Shown here: in pieces, positions 45,001 through 56,945 of the stretch | Numbering within the stretch: the stretch's first letter is position 1 | How the letters are laid out: every line of letters begins with the position of its first letter | Source: Puccinellia tenuiflora | Taxonomy: Eukaryota; Streptophyta; Magnoliopsida; Poales; Poaceae | Assembly: GCA_012064385.1 (NCBI GenBank) | Contig: QRDG01000867.1 | Span: 550,515 to 614,514 of the forward strand | DNA length: 64,000 bases | Reading direction: 5' to 3' | The notes under the pieces: generated by a model | Database searches by the model: none | Told to the model about the DNA's origin: nothing | What the model saw: only the letters and a program-made list of their open reading frames with translations | Position numbers and translations under genes: made by a program

Positions 45001-45333
45001 GGAGGGTGGCTGCAAGGTGCAAGGGGGTAGGAGGAAAAGAGCCAGGGAAGGAATTTGGGTTTTGGAGGTTATGTGGGCTTGGGCCGGTTTGGGCTACTCT
45101 CTCTCAATTCTCAAAACATTTTCTTTTGCAAATTAATTTGGCAATTAATTTTAGAAAAAGGAGACGACTGTCTCGGTAAAACTTTTCTGACAAATTTAGT
45201 AAAAATAAAATAGGGTTTAATAAAAATAATTTTTGTTGCAAAAAATATGTGATGCGCATGATGCTGATGTCATGATGATGCAAAAATGAAAAACAAACAA
45301 CTTCTAATTTGGGGGAAACCCCGGGACATTACA
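42081..45333 (-). repeat. 3' LTR of the giant-LTR element
   Basis: Plus-strand sequence begins TGTAACGCCCCAAGATCGG and ends CCCCGGGACATTACA. It is nearly identical to the right LTR (two differences in the first 64 bases by eye) and is the reverse complement of the solo LTR at 38044-41629 over most of its length. No protein family is recognised in its Pro/Arg-rich frames. Confidence 0.9.
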
Positions 45334-45782
45334 ACCGACACCACTAACAAGGGATCTCGCCCCGAGATCCACGCTACCGTTGGGGGGGGGGGGGCGGAGA
45401 AGAGCGAGGTTAAACTATCGAATCTTATTGCACCATGTTGATCTTCTCGACACCACTAACAAGAGATTCTTGCTCACATCGATGGTGATGACCGTCTATC
45501 GAGGTTCTTCCGAAGATCGAACCTATTAGGTAAAAGGCAAGAGATCGTCCACCCACGAAGATGCTATAACCGAAAGATAGATAAGACAGAAGATTTAAAT
45601 CATATAAGGTAAGAGGGGAAAGAAACTAGAGGTGAGGAGTAACAAGAGTCCTAATGAGATATTTTCAAATAAGTTTTAGTAAAATAGTTTGGACACTCTA
45701 CAAACAACGACCATTAGCTAGGGTATCCTACAGGCAGACTGGACCCACGGGGTATCGAAGAACCATGGCTCTGATACCACTT
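45334..45782 (-). other. Internal region of the giant-LTR element (449 bp)
   Basis: The region contains two copies of CGACACCACTAACAAG (45338 and 45450), a hairpin-prone GATCTCGCCCCGAGATC (45355-45371) close to the 3' LTR and a run of 13 G at 45382-45394. No ORF longer than a few dozen codons is credible. The packaging signal and polypurine tract must lie here if the element was mobilised in trans. Confidence 0.75.
45763..45779 (-). other. Initiator-methionine tRNA primer-binding site
   Basis: The minus strand reads TGGTATCAGAGCCATGG two bases inside the 5' LTR; plant initiator tRNA-Met elements use TGGTATCAGAGC. It defines the orientation of the giant-LTR element and shows that the unit is a retrotransposon, not a DNA element. 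Confidence 0.92.
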
Positions 45783-46699
45783 TGTAACGCCCCAAGATTG
45801 GTACTATGTAGATTTGAGCGATTCCCGCCAAATCCGCATAATAACGATCCTAGGACGCCCACCAGGCATAACGTGCACGTCGCAACACACACGTTATGCG
45901 GGTGGAATTGTGATAACATTACAACAGTTCTCGATGGAACCCACAAAAGAACATATATACAACAACGACTCACCGAGTCAAGAACAAAAGATACAATACA
46001 AAGATCCAAAATAACAACGGAAGCGAATAGCGTCCGACTACGGACAAGATACAAATTGGACTAAGAGTCCTGAAGATAAACGAAGGCACCATATCCCTGC
46101 CCAGGCCAAGCCAGAGGGATTCCCAAGCTAACGTCATCAGACTTCAAACCTGTCGGCTGCATTGGAATAGCAGACCCGAAGGGATCAGTACTATAAACAG
46201 TACTGGCAAGTAATACTCACAAGATATCAAAGCTGGAATTTCGGGGAAAGAGGGTTAGCGATTGAGGCGGCGGCAAGCAGCACTAACAACTTATAGAGAC
46301 ACGCTACAACTTTCGTCTAAAAGAGACAAGGTAAGAGAGCGCATACGGAACCAAGTATACTAACACCACATCAAAAACCCGCCCAAGTATTACTCTCTCG
46401 ATGAACCGCCCACGAGGAAGCAATCAGGGCAACTCACACGGTGGACAATTTTTATAGGTTATTATTCAAGTAATCTAACTTACTAATCAAGATATGATCG
46501 TTAGGTGCAAGTTGTCTATGATCTTTTTAGCCAGCGCATTTCACCAAGTCGTCCATAACCGCGGACACAGCTTTTCGAAAAGATTTCACCCTGCAGGGAT
46601 GCACCAATGAACCCACATGCATCGAAACACTCGCTTAGAGGTGTACCGGTCGAGCGTTCGACGCAATACTTCCCTTCGCTACAAACAAGTCCAGGGAGC

Positions 46700-48218
46700 T
46701 GATGACCCACAAGTATAGGGGATCTATCGTAGTCCTTTCGATAAGTAAGAGTGTCGAAGTCAACGATGAGCAGAAGGTGTTGACAAGTGATTTTCAGCAA
46801 GGTTTCACTGCAAGCACTAAAAGTGAAATGTTTTTGGATTTTTAATTTAAAGAACAAATAAAGAACAAGTAAATAAAAGAGTGCTACAATAATTGCAGCA
46901 AATAGCCCAATCCTTTTAAGCTCAAAGGACAAGTCGGTTGTGTTACTTATGAAGATTAAAACGTTCTCGAGGACACATGGGAGTTTCTGCCTAGCCAGTT
47001 TCATTGCACGCCGGTGATTAACCTTCAATGTTTTGATAAAGTGCTGTGTGGGTGGACCTGTGCTAATGCACCGCCCTTACTTGGACAAATACATACTTGT
47101 GATTAAACCCCTTGCAAGTATCCGCAACTACAAGAAAGTAATTAAGATAAAAACCTAACCACAACCTTAAGCTCTGAGACCCTACGCTCCCTAGTGCACT
47201 AGTTCACAAATTGGGGTTTAGGTTTCTGTCACTCCTGCAACCCTACCATAAGCAAACTAAATACACTATGCATTCCCTAGGCCCTTCGAAAGGTGAAGTA
47301 TCATGTAGTCGACGTTCACACGATACCACTAGAGGAATAACACCACAACATAAATCAAACCATTAAATATTACTCAACATTATGCAATTACTAGCAACTA
47401 GGCTTTCCCCATGTCCTCAAGAACTAAACGAACTACTCACAAGACATCATATAGATCATGATCAGAGGTGATATGAATAAGGGCAACAATCTGATTGTAA
47501 TGATAATTCACCGATAAAACTCTCAAACATCAACTACAAGTGGTAATCAATGCCCGGGATACGATTCCGATGAACTAATAGCAACACAATGATAATTGTT
47601 ACAGCGAGATGAGATGGGATGACGGCGGTGATGATGGTGGAGATGATGTTGATGATGATGCCGATGATGCTTGGCGTGATGGCGATGACGATGGCAGCGA
47701 TTCCCCCCCCCCCCCCCTCCGGGAGGGAAATTCCCCGGCAGATTTCTCCCTGCCGGAGCTCTTCTTCTCTCTGTCTGGTTTTCGCCTCATGGAGGTGGCG
47801 AAAAAATTCCTCGTCGATGCCCCCGATGTTTTTAGGTCAAGGGTCAATAATACACCGAAGGGGAGCCGGAGAGGGGCCACAGGGACCAGGGGCGGGCCCC
47901 ACCCGCGGCCTAGGGTGGACCCACGGCAGGGGGTCGCCCCTGCCCCCTGTTGCTCGCCTCTTCGCCCCCTTTTGGCTCCGTGACTTATTTCCCGAAATAT
48001 TATGCTCTGAATTTTCCTGGAATTTTTGGGGCTTCCGAAGTCAGGTGTCTTGACAGGTACTTTTCCAGCTGATTCCAGGCTCCGGCAGATGCATATCCAA
48101 TAATTTCCAAACATGCAAAATGGGATAAAATAACATAAGTATTGCATCATAATATGAAATATATCAATGAATAAAGATAAATTATGATGTAAAATAGTGA
48201 TGCAAAATGGACGTATCA
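46700..48218 (-). repeat. 3' LTR of the Athila-like element
   Basis: It runs from TGATGACCCACAAG to GGACGTATCA in plus orientation, 1519 bp. A CATCACGCC/GATGATG-type microsatellite precedes a run of 15 C at 47703-47717. It matches 55473-56945; the right copy has lost about 40 bases near its position 230. Confidence 0.93.
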
Positions 48219-48232
48219 ACTCCCCCAAGCTT
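48219..48232 (-). other. Polypurine tract of the Athila-like element
   Basis: The minus strand reads AAGCTTGGGGGAGT immediately before the 3' LTR start TGATACGTCC, the expected place for plus-strand priming. Confidence 0.75.
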
Positions 48233-49767
48233 AGACTCCGCTTGTCCCCAAGCGAAAACTGAACTCGGTAAACATGACCACAGGTTTATAGAGTGAAGTG
48301 TCGATAAATAAAGAATACGAACATGAAGCATCAGTATTTACTCATCAAACACAGATATATCTTAAACATCAACCTTTCTCTCATAAAGCTTCTCGAAGAC
48401 AAGTAATGTAACTACAACATGTTAAGGTGAAAGAAGACAGAAATTTATTAAGCAAAGACAAAACGAGACTCCGCTTAAGAAACAATTATACTTATCAGCC
48501 CATATTTCAAGAAAGATTCATTTAAATGCTTCAACCATCCGGTCATCTTCCCACGAGTTGCAAATCGTCAAAGCTATATCCTTATAAAAGAGTTTGGACT
48601 GACATAAGAAAAATGAATAACTATCATGGGACATAAAAGACATAATGTAGATATCATACTTGCTTAACATCAAAATTCAACACTGTGGGTTTGCTTGTAG
48701 AAGGTAGAGGAAGTGGGTGAACTGACTGAACAATAAATAAAAGAGAGGCCCTTCGCAGAGGGAAGCAGGGATTAATCATGTGCTAGAGCTTTTTGGTTTT
48801 AAAACAGAAGTAAAATGATTTTGAGGTATGCATGCTTTCGTCAACGACTTCACAACAGAGAAGCTATCTAGTCCCCCATGACAAGCAAGGTTTTTAGACT
48901 TGTGAGAGCAGCTGGTTTTTAGAAGAGCGAGTACGCTCTTCTTTCTCCTTGGTTTCACCACTGTCCAATGTTTGGGCTGATTTTTTCAGATTTGCATTGC
49001 GCGGAGGAGAATTGGTGAGTTATATTTATATTTTGCTTAAGCTGCTCTCGGGTTGATTCAAGTGAAGACGTAATCCATCGACACCGGGTGAAAGGGGGGA
49101 AATGCCCTCGCTTGTCACAAGGTATATCTAGCTCTCTACTGCTCCCTCATGAGCTTAAAAACAGAGGCACAAAGAAGAAGTATTTTGAATTTTTAAAGGT
49201 AGCACATGACAAATTTACTTGGAATGGCAAGAAATACCATGCATAGGCAGATATGGTGGACACAGCTGGCAAGAAAGTTTGGCTTTGGGAATTGGACGCA
49301 CGAGTACAGGGCTTTAGGCTAGAAAGGCTTTAAAGCAAACAAACAGTGTTGAGAGATGCAAATCAACTATGCTATCAAAAACAATATGTCAAGCATGCAA
49401 CATAACGCTTATCATCACTGTCAGAAATAAATCTAATACATAGGTGTATGAGCTGGAAGGTTCACAAGCATGTAAGACATACAAGATAGTGTATTTGCAA
49501 AAAATTCTTCTTCTCTACTCAAGCACCAAAGCAATTATTGCAATTTAAACGAAGCCATGCTTATCAATACCGAATAAACTTCTACTCATGCACCCAATGT
49601 CAAATCATTACTTACCACAAGATCAGCAGATGAGAGAGATTGCCATAATAAAATATAAAGTGCAGAAGAATAAAAGATACTTCTCATTTATATTCCATTA
49701 TAGAAAACCACACACCAACGGATACAAAGGACTCACAAGGAGTGACAAGACACAATGCAAAAGCATA
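48233..49767. other. Non-coding 3' region of the Athila-like element
   Basis: About 1.5 kb between the extra ORF and the polypurine tract. It is A/T-rich with all frames closed; the longest minus-strand frame (48961-48776) shows no recognisable motif. Long 3' untranslated tracts of this kind are usual in Athila-type elements. Confidence 0.6.
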
Positions 49768-50358
49768 CTACAAGATAACTTTTCTACTCATGATACGACT
49801 CACAAGACTGCGAAAAATAAAAGACATAAGATAAAGATACCGGGGCACTCCCCCAAGCTTGGAACAAGCCAAGGGAGTGCCGTTACCCATAGTGCTCGAA
49901 TTAACGAGAAGGTGCTTCCCGTCAACGAAAGACGAACGAGTCTCTTCGGACCCGAAACTTGCAGCAGAGCTTATACGCTTAAATCTAAGTTCATACTCAG
50001 ACATCTGATTGTGAAGATCGTAGATCTGTGCTTGCAGATTTGCAGTCTCAGTCTCCAATAGAAAGATCTTCTCCATTAATTCATTGGTTTCTTGCTTGTG
50101 AAGAGTGATAAGTTCAGCAACGATGCGGTGATTGACGCTCACTCCACGCTCAATCATCTCCTTGCACTTGAAAACCTCCTGCTCAACCTCTTCCAAGCTT
50201 GTCTTCATGTCTCCTTCCTTCTTGGGGCCTTGAAGATCTTGTTTATGAAGCACACCATCCTTGAGCTGGAGAACTTGAGGATGCATCTTGACCTCAGCTA
50301 GGTAGGGGTTTATGACATTCGTGATGAAATCGTCGTTGGAAGAGCTTGGATAAGTCAT
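49768..50358 (-). CDS. Extra ORF after pol in the Athila-like element (coiled-coil protein)
   Basis: A 196-codon frame begins MTYPSSSNDDFITNVINPYL and contains a long amphipathic coiled coil (EEVEQEVFKCKEMIERGVSV, LLETETANLQAQIYDLHNQM), then a Ser-rich tail. It occupies the place where Athila elements may carry an env-like ORF, but I see no signal peptide or transmembrane segment. It is intact in this copy although pol is broken. I do not recognise a function. The stop lies at 49768. Confidence 0.55.
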   Translation of the reverse strand: MTYPSSSNDDFITNVINPYLAEVKMHPQVLQLKDGVLHKQDLQGPKKEGDMKTSLEEVEQEVFKCKEMIERGVSVNHRIVAELITLHKQETNELMEKIFLLETETANLQAQIYDLHNQMSEYELRFKRISSAASFGSEETRSSFVDGKHLLVNSSTMGNGTPLACSKLGGVPRYLYLMSFIFRSLVSRIMSRKVIL

Positions 50359-50698
50359 CTCGACTAGGGTTTGAGCGAAAGCAATCTGCCAGAAAAGACT
50401 CGAAACAAAAACACGACGAAAACACAGGATACGTTTCTCGAAAAATTCAGGGAAATATGTAGCGAAAAGTTTTGCAATAAAAGGAATATGACAGGACTGG
50501 GCGGAGTCGGAGGCGGTATCCAGGGCCAGGGGCGGGTCCCCACCGTGGCCTGGGGTGGGGCTGCGGCAGAGGGCCGCCTCTGCCTCCTGGACCCCATCTC
50601 GTACTCCGTCCAGTCTCTGATTTTTCCTAATTTTCGAGAAATAAATAATATAAATTTTCCGGAATTTTCCGAGACACTTTACTTACCGAAACAGTTAC

Positions 50699-52330
50699 CT
50701 ATTCGTTTTCTGATTCTGGAGTCTTCCGGTATTGGGTTTCGATGAGTTCTTCCGGAAAGACCACTTGAATAACATCAACATCCTTTTCCAAGGGATTACC
50801 GGAGATGTAGTGCTTAAGTCGCTGACCATTCACCACTTGAGGTTTGTCTCCGTTAAGATTATTAATCTTTATAGCTCCGGAGCGATAGACTTTCTCAATG
50901 ATGAATGGTCCCTCCCATTTTGATAGCAATTTTCCTGCAAAAAATCTGAGACGAGACCTATACAAAAGCACTTTATCACCAACATTAAATTCTCTTATCA
51001 TGCCATCTTTTTACTTTTTCCTTAAACAAACGAGCACTTTCATAAGCCTCGTTTCTCCACTCATCCAAGGAATTCAATTTAAGCAACCTAGTTTTACCGG
51101 CAAGATTAGGATCAGAATTAAGTTGTCTAACAGCCCAAAAAGCTTTATGTTCTAATTCAAGAGGCAAATGACATGCCTTCCCATAAACCATTTTATAAGG
51201 AGACATACCCATAGGATTTTTATAAGCAGTTCTATAGGCCCATAAAGCATCATTAAGTTTCTTAGACCAATTCTTCCTAGACTTGTTAACGGTCTTTTGC
51301 AAGATCAGTTTAATTTCTCTATTAGTTAATTCAACTTGCCCACTAGTTTGAGGATGATACGGAGAGGAGACTCTGTGATTAACATCGTACTTAGCTAAAA
51401 CCTTTCTAAAAGCTCCATGAATAAAATGAGATCCTCCATCAGTCATAAGATATCTAGGCACACCAAACCTAGGAAAAATAACTTCTTTAAGCATTTTTAG
51501 GGAGGTCTTATGATCAGCACTTTTAGTTGGTATAGCTTCCACCCACTTAGTAACATAATCTACAGCAACAAGAATATGAGTATTGCCATGAGAAGTGGGA
51601 AAAGGACCCATAAAGTCAAACCCCCAACAATCAAAAGGTTCAATAACAAGAGAGTAATTCATAGGCATTTCGTTACGTCTACTAATGTTACCGACCCTTT
51701 GACACTCATCACAAGATGAAACAAACTTAGCATCCTTAAATAAAGTAGGCCAATAAAAACCTGATTGAAGAACCTTATGTGCAGTCCTCTCACCTGCGTG
51801 ATGTCCTCCATAATCACTATTATGGCACTTCCTCAATACCTCCTCCTGTTCATGCTCGGGAATACATCTCCTCAAGATTCCATCAGCTCCCTCCTTGTAT
51901 AAATGTGGGTCATCCCAAAAGTAATGCCTCAAGTCATAGAAGAATTTCTTTTTCTATTGATAAGTAAAACTTGGAGGCAAAAATTTCGAGACAATAAAAT
52001 TAGCATAATCAGAATACCAAGGAGCATCATGAGAAGTTACCTTAATGACGGCAAGTTGTTCATCAGGGAAACTATCATTTACAGGGATGGGATCATGAGG
52101 AATATTTTCCATTCTAGACAAATTATCAGCTACAGGATTTTCTGCACCTTTTCTATCAACAATATGCAAATCAAACTCTTGCAGCAAAAGCACCCATCTA
52201 ATAAGTCTAGGCTTAGCATCTTTATTCTCCATAAGGTACTTAATTGCAGCATGATCAGTATGAATAGTCACTTTAGAGTCCACAATATATTGTCTAAATT
52301 TATCACAAGCAAAAACGACCGCTAAAAATT
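50699..52330 (-). pseudogene. RNase H C-terminal part and integrase of the Athila-like element
   Basis: RNase H continues at 52283-51954 (TIHTDHAAIKYLMENKDAKP, RKGAENPVADNLSRM). A TAG at about 51951-51953 separates it from the integrase at 51932-50985, with an intact HHCC region (HNSDYGGHHAGERTAHK ... CDECQRVG), DDE residues in FDFMGPF, MTDGGSHFI and TSGQVELTNREIK, and QKTVNKSRKNWSKKLNDALW. A TGA-type break near 50998 precedes the C-terminal part ending at 50699 (VGDKVLLYRSRLRFFAGKL, WEGPFIIEKVYRSGAIKI). Role: integration of the cDNA. Confidence 0.87.
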
Positions 52331-53152
52331 CCTTTTCAGTGGTTGCATAATTTTTCTGTGCATTTTACTAGTATAATGAATTACATTCAACTTCTTATTA
52401 ATTCTTTGGCCAAGGACAGCCCCTACAGCATAATCACTAGCATCACACATAATTTCAAAGGGTAAATTCCAATCAGGCGGTTGAACTATAGGAGCGGTGA
52501 TTAAAGCTCTTTTTAGTACCTCAAAGGCTTCCTTACAATCTTCATCAAAAACATATGGAACATATTTTTGAAGAAGATTAGTAAGAGGCCGCAACGTCGT
52601 AGAAAAATATTTAATAAACCTCCTATAAAAACCAGCATGACCGAGGAAACTACGAATACCTTTGATGTCCCTTGGATAGGGCATCTTCTCAATTGCTTCA
52701 ATTTTGGCTTTATCAACTTCAATCCCTCTTTCAGAAATTTTATGTCCAAGCACTATGCCTTCATTTACCATGAAATGACACTTCTCCCAATTGAGAACAA
52801 GATTGGTCTCCTCACATCTCTACAAAACTTTGTTAAGATTGTAGAGGCAATTGTCGAAAGAAGTTCCATAGACGGAGAAATCGTCCATGAAGACTTCCAC
52901 AATTTCCTCACAAAAACCATGAAAAATAGCAGACATGCATCTTTGAAAAGTAGCAGGTGCATTACACAAACCAAAAGGCATACGTCTATAGGCATAAGTT
53001 CCATAAGGACAAGTAAAAGTAGTCTTTTCTTGATCTTCAAATTTAACTGCAATTTGAGAGAAACCAGAATAACCATCAAGGAAACAAAAGTGAGAATTCT
53101 TAGACAACCTTTCAAGCATTTGATCAATAAAAGGCAAAGGATAATGATCTTT
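52331..53152 (-). pseudogene. Reverse transcriptase and RNase H N-terminal part of the Athila-like element
   Basis: The frame at 53137-52820 holds FCFLDGYSGFSQIAVKF and VEVFMDDFSVYGTSFDNCL (RT aspartates). After a TAG near 52817 the frame at 52771-52322 holds VLGHKISERGIEVDKAK, FLGHAGFYRRFIK and MCDASDYAVGAVLGQR (RNase H start), then a frameshift near 52345. A TGA at about 53150-53152 splits RT from the upstream polyprotein (which ends YRMCIDYRKLNKAT). The nonsense codons fit single C-to-T changes. Confidence 0.85.
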
Positions 53153-55357
53153 TCAAGTAGCCTTATTAAGTTTCCTATAATCAATGCACATTCTATACCC
53201 TACAACTGTTCTTTGAGAAATGAGTTCATTATTATCATTAGCAACAATAGTCATACCTCCCTTTTTGGGAACACAATGAACAGGACTAACCCATCTACTA
53301 TCAGCAATAGGATAGATTATACCTGCATCGAGAAGCTTGAGTATCTCATTTCTTACCACATCCTTCATCTTTGGATTCAATCTTCGTTGATGATCAACAA
53401 CGGGCTTCGCATCAGGCTCGAGATTAATTGTATGTTGACAAATAGATGGAGAAATCCCTTGAAGATCATCCAGAGTATATCCCAATGCAGCTCGATGTTT
53501 CCTAAGAACCTCCAATAATCGCTCCTCTTCTTTTGCTGAAAGGTTAGAATTGATAATAACAGGATAGATTTTCTTATCATCTAAATATGTATATTTGAGA
53601 GTGTCTGGGAGAGCTTTTAATTCAAAAACAGGATCTCCTTTTGGAGGTGTGGGCGTCCCCAGTGACTCCACAGGTAGATCATGCTTCAGAATAGCCGGCT
53701 GCCTAAAGAAGACTTCATCAATTTCTTCCCTTTCCTGCATAAACATCTCATTCTCGTGCTCCTCCATATATTGCTGCAAAGGGTCATTAGGAGGCACATC
53801 AATAGAAGCAATTCTTTCAATAATAAGATCCTCATTAGGCAATTCTTTATCATAACGATGTCTAGCAAATTTGGAAAAATTAAATTCATACGGCTCTCCA
53901 GCGAATTGAACAGAGACCTTTTCTTTTTTAAAATCTATAACAGCACTACAAGTATTTAAGAAAGGTCTACCAAATATGATAAGACAAAATTTATCTTTAA
54001 CCGACCCCAAGACAAGGAAATCAGTTGGATATTTTACCTTACCACATAAAACTTCAACGTCTCTGACAATTCCCACCGGGTGGATGACATCTCTATTAGC
54101 CAATTTAATCTCCAAATCAATATCCTCAAGCTCACATGGCGCAATTTCGCGCATTATTTCTTGATAAAGTGTATAAGGAATAGCACTTGCACTTGCACCC
54201 ATATCGCATAATCCATAATAGCAATGATCACCTATCTTGACAGAGACAACAGGAGTACCAACAACTTTTGCACTTTTATCCTGTATAACAATGTTAGAAG
54301 CAGCTTCACAAAAATAAATAGAACATCCATCGACGTTCTCAGTTACAAGATCTTTAACCAAAGCTACTGGAGAGGCAATTTCAAGTTGTTCATCAGGTTC
54401 ATAAGCTTTCCTTTCACTTTTATTAACCACACTAGCCACGATTGAGTGATCTTTAATTTTTATATGAAAGGGTGGTTTTTCAAAGTAAACAGCAGGTAAA
54501 ATAGATTCAACTGTTTGAACAGGCACATCATCACTAGCAAGCACATCCGTTTTACAAACATCTTTAAATGGTTCATGATACTTATCCCACTTTTCTTTTG
54601 GAATATTAATATGGTCAGCAAAGGATTTACAAAGATCAACAACAATTTGAGAATCGAGCCCAAACTTAGTACTAAGCATATTAAAACGATCAGTTTCCAT
54701 GAAAGATTTAATGCAATCATACTCATAATTTATACCTAATTCTTTACCTTTGTCGATCTCCCAATCTTCCGCATTGCAATAAATCCTTTCAATTAAATCC
54801 CATTTAGCATTAACTTCTTTGTTTGTAAAGGATCCGAGAGAAGAAGCATCAAGCATATCCTTATCATAGCGAGGCAGCCTCGCATAAAAATTGTTAACAA
54901 TTACATCATTAGGAAGCTTATGATTGGGGCATTTAAGCATTAGAGACTTCAACCTCCCCCAAGCTTGAGCGATGCTTTCTCCTTCATGTGGCCAAAAGTT
55001 ATAAATATAATTTCTATCTTGATGAATTTCATGAAGAGGATAAAATTTAGAATAAAAGAGAGACATAAGCTCTTTCCAATCCATCAAGTGAGAATTATCC
55101 AGAAGCATATACCAATCCATAGCTTTATCTTTTGACATACCTGCAATCTTAAATAGCTCACACAGATCTTTAATATAAAGCAAATGATAACCTGGATGGA
55201 TGGTTCCATCCCCTGCATAACGGTTACTCATAACATGATCAATAATTCCCATGGGTATTTTAAATGGATCAATTTCAGAGAGCGGAGGACTCTTATCCAC
55301 CACAGGTGTGGTGGCAGAGTCACTCCCAAATAGCATATTAAATGAAGAGTGCTCCAT
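53153..55357 (-). pseudogene. Gag, protease and RT start of the Athila-like element
   Basis: The ATG at 55357 (MEHSSFNMLFGSDS) is preferred because upstream codons in the same frame run back through the primer-binding site into the LTR. Gag core: HPGYHLLYIKDLCELFKIAG and FYSKFYPLHEIHQDRNYIYN. Protease active site: LCDMGASASAIPYTLYQ at about 54165-54215. The region leading into RT contains CQHTINLEPDAKPVVDHQRR and YRMCIDYRKLN. The frame is open for 735 codons, then meets TGA near 53152. The zinc knuckle usual in Gag is not obvious. Confidence 0.85.
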
Positions 55358-55444
55358 GACGAAGCAAAGTAACAAGCAAAAATAAAAACAACACTTACAA
55401 TAAAAGAGTTCCTTACTAATTCCACTTACCAATAGCGCTTCACT

Positions 55445-55461
55445 CCCCGGCAACGGCGCCA
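55445..55461 (-). other. tRNA-Asp-type primer-binding site of the Athila-like element
   Basis: The minus strand reads TGGCGCCGTTGCCGGGG, complementary to the 3' end of plant tRNA-Asp, eleven bases inside the 5' LTR. This primer type is typical of Athila-lineage elements. Confidence 0.9.
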
Positions 55462-55472
55462 GAAAAGAGTCT

Positions 55473-56945
55473 TGATGACCCACAAGTATAGGGGATCTAT
55501 CGTAGTCCTTTCGATAAGTAAGAGTGTCGAACCCAACGAGGAGCAGAAGGTGTTGACAAGTGATTTTCAGCAAGGTTTCACTGCAAGCACTAAAAGAGAA
55601 ATGTTTTTGGATTTTTGATTTAAAGAACAAATAAAGAACAAGTAAATAAAAGAGTGCTACAATAATTGCAGCAAATAGCCCAATCCTTTTAAGCTTAAAA
55701 CGTTCTCGAGGACACATGGGACTTTCTGCCTAGCCAGTTTCATTGCACGCCGGTGATTAACCTTCAATGTTTTGATAAAGTGCTGTGTGGGTGGACCTAT
55801 GCTAATGCACCGCCCTTACTTGGACAAATACATAATTGTGATTAAACCCCTTGCAAGCATCCACAACTACAAGAAAGTAATTAAGATAAAAACCTAACCA
55901 CAACCTTAAACTCTGAGACCCTACGCTCCCTAGTGCACTAGTTCACAAATTGGGGTTTAGGTTTCTGTCACTCCTGCAACTCTACCATAAGCAAACTAAA
56001 TACACTATGCATTCCCCTAGGCCCTTCGAAAGGTGAAGTATCATGTAGTCGACGTTCACACGATACCACTAGAGGAATAACACCACAACATAAATCAAAC
56101 CATTAAATATTACTCAACATTATGCAATTACTAGCAACTAGGCTTTCCCCATGTCCTCAAAAACTAAACGAACTACTCACAAGACATCATATAGATCATG
56201 ATCAGAGGTGATATGAATAAAGGAAACAATCTGATTGTAATGATAATTCACCGATAAAACTCTCAAACATCAACTACAAGTGGTAATCAACGCCAGGGAT
56301 ATGATTCCGATGAACTAATAGCAACACAATGATAATTGTTACAGCGAGATGAGATGGGATGACGGCGGTGATGATGTTGCTGATGGTGGAGATGATGTTG
56401 ATGATGATCTCGATGATGCTTAGCGTGATGGCGATGACGATGGCGGCGATTCCCCCCCCCCCCCCTCGGGAGGGAAATTTCCCGGTAGATTTCTCCCTGC
56501 CGGAGCTCTTCTTCTCTCTGTCTGGTTTCCGCCTCGTGGAGGCGGCAGAAAAATTCCTCGTCGATGCCCCCGATGTTTTTAGGTCAAGGGTCAATAATAC
56601 GCCGAAGGGGAGCCGGACAGGGGCCATAGGGACCAGGGGCGGGACCCACCCGCGGCAGGGGGTCGCCCCTGCCCCCTGTTGCTCGCCTCTTCGCCCCTTT
56701 TGGCTCCTTGACTTATTTCCCGAAATATTATGCTCTGAATTTTCCTGGAATTTTTGGGGCTTCCGAAGTCAGGTGTCTTGACAGGTACTTTTCCAGCTGA
56801 TTCCAGGCTCCGGCAGATGCATCTCCAATAATTGCCAAACATGAAAAATGGGATAAAATAACATAAGTATTGCATCGTAATATGAATATATCAATGAATA
56901 AAGATAAATTATGATGTAAAATAGTGATGCAAAATGGACGTATCA
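55473..56945 (-). repeat. 5' LTR of the Athila-like element
   Basis: It runs from TGATGACCCACAAG to GGACGTATCA, 1473 bp, pairing with 46700-48218. It contains a GATGATG microsatellite and 14 consecutive C at 56452-56465. Confidence 0.93.

Larger units (their letters stand above)
46700..56945 (-). mobile_element. Athila-like Ty3/Gypsy retrotransposon, 10,246 bp, TSD GGAGC
   Basis: Both LTRs are present (46700-48218 and 55473-56945). The tRNA-Asp-type primer-binding site adjoins the right LTR and the polypurine tract the left one. gag-pro-pol runs 55357 to 50699 on the minus strand and an extra ORF follows at 50358-49768. The element is nearly complete but pol has several stops and a frameshift. 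The tRNA-Asp primer site, FMDD-type RT and an extra ORF after pol fit the Athila lineage. The two LTRs differ at about 4 of the first 130 bases plus indels, so the insertion is comparatively young. It lies in the 5' LTR of the giant-LTR element. Confidence 0.92.

Noticed and set aside
47619..47700. GATGATG-rich open frame in the Athila-like LTR (Asp/Met-rich product)
   Set aside because: A microsatellite read in frame; it recurs in the partner LTR at 56359-56440 with different repeat number.
55358..55717. N-terminal 120-codon extension of the Athila-like gag frame with hydrophobic stretches
   Set aside because: The extension reads through the primer-binding site and LTR; the ATG at 55357 is the plausible start.
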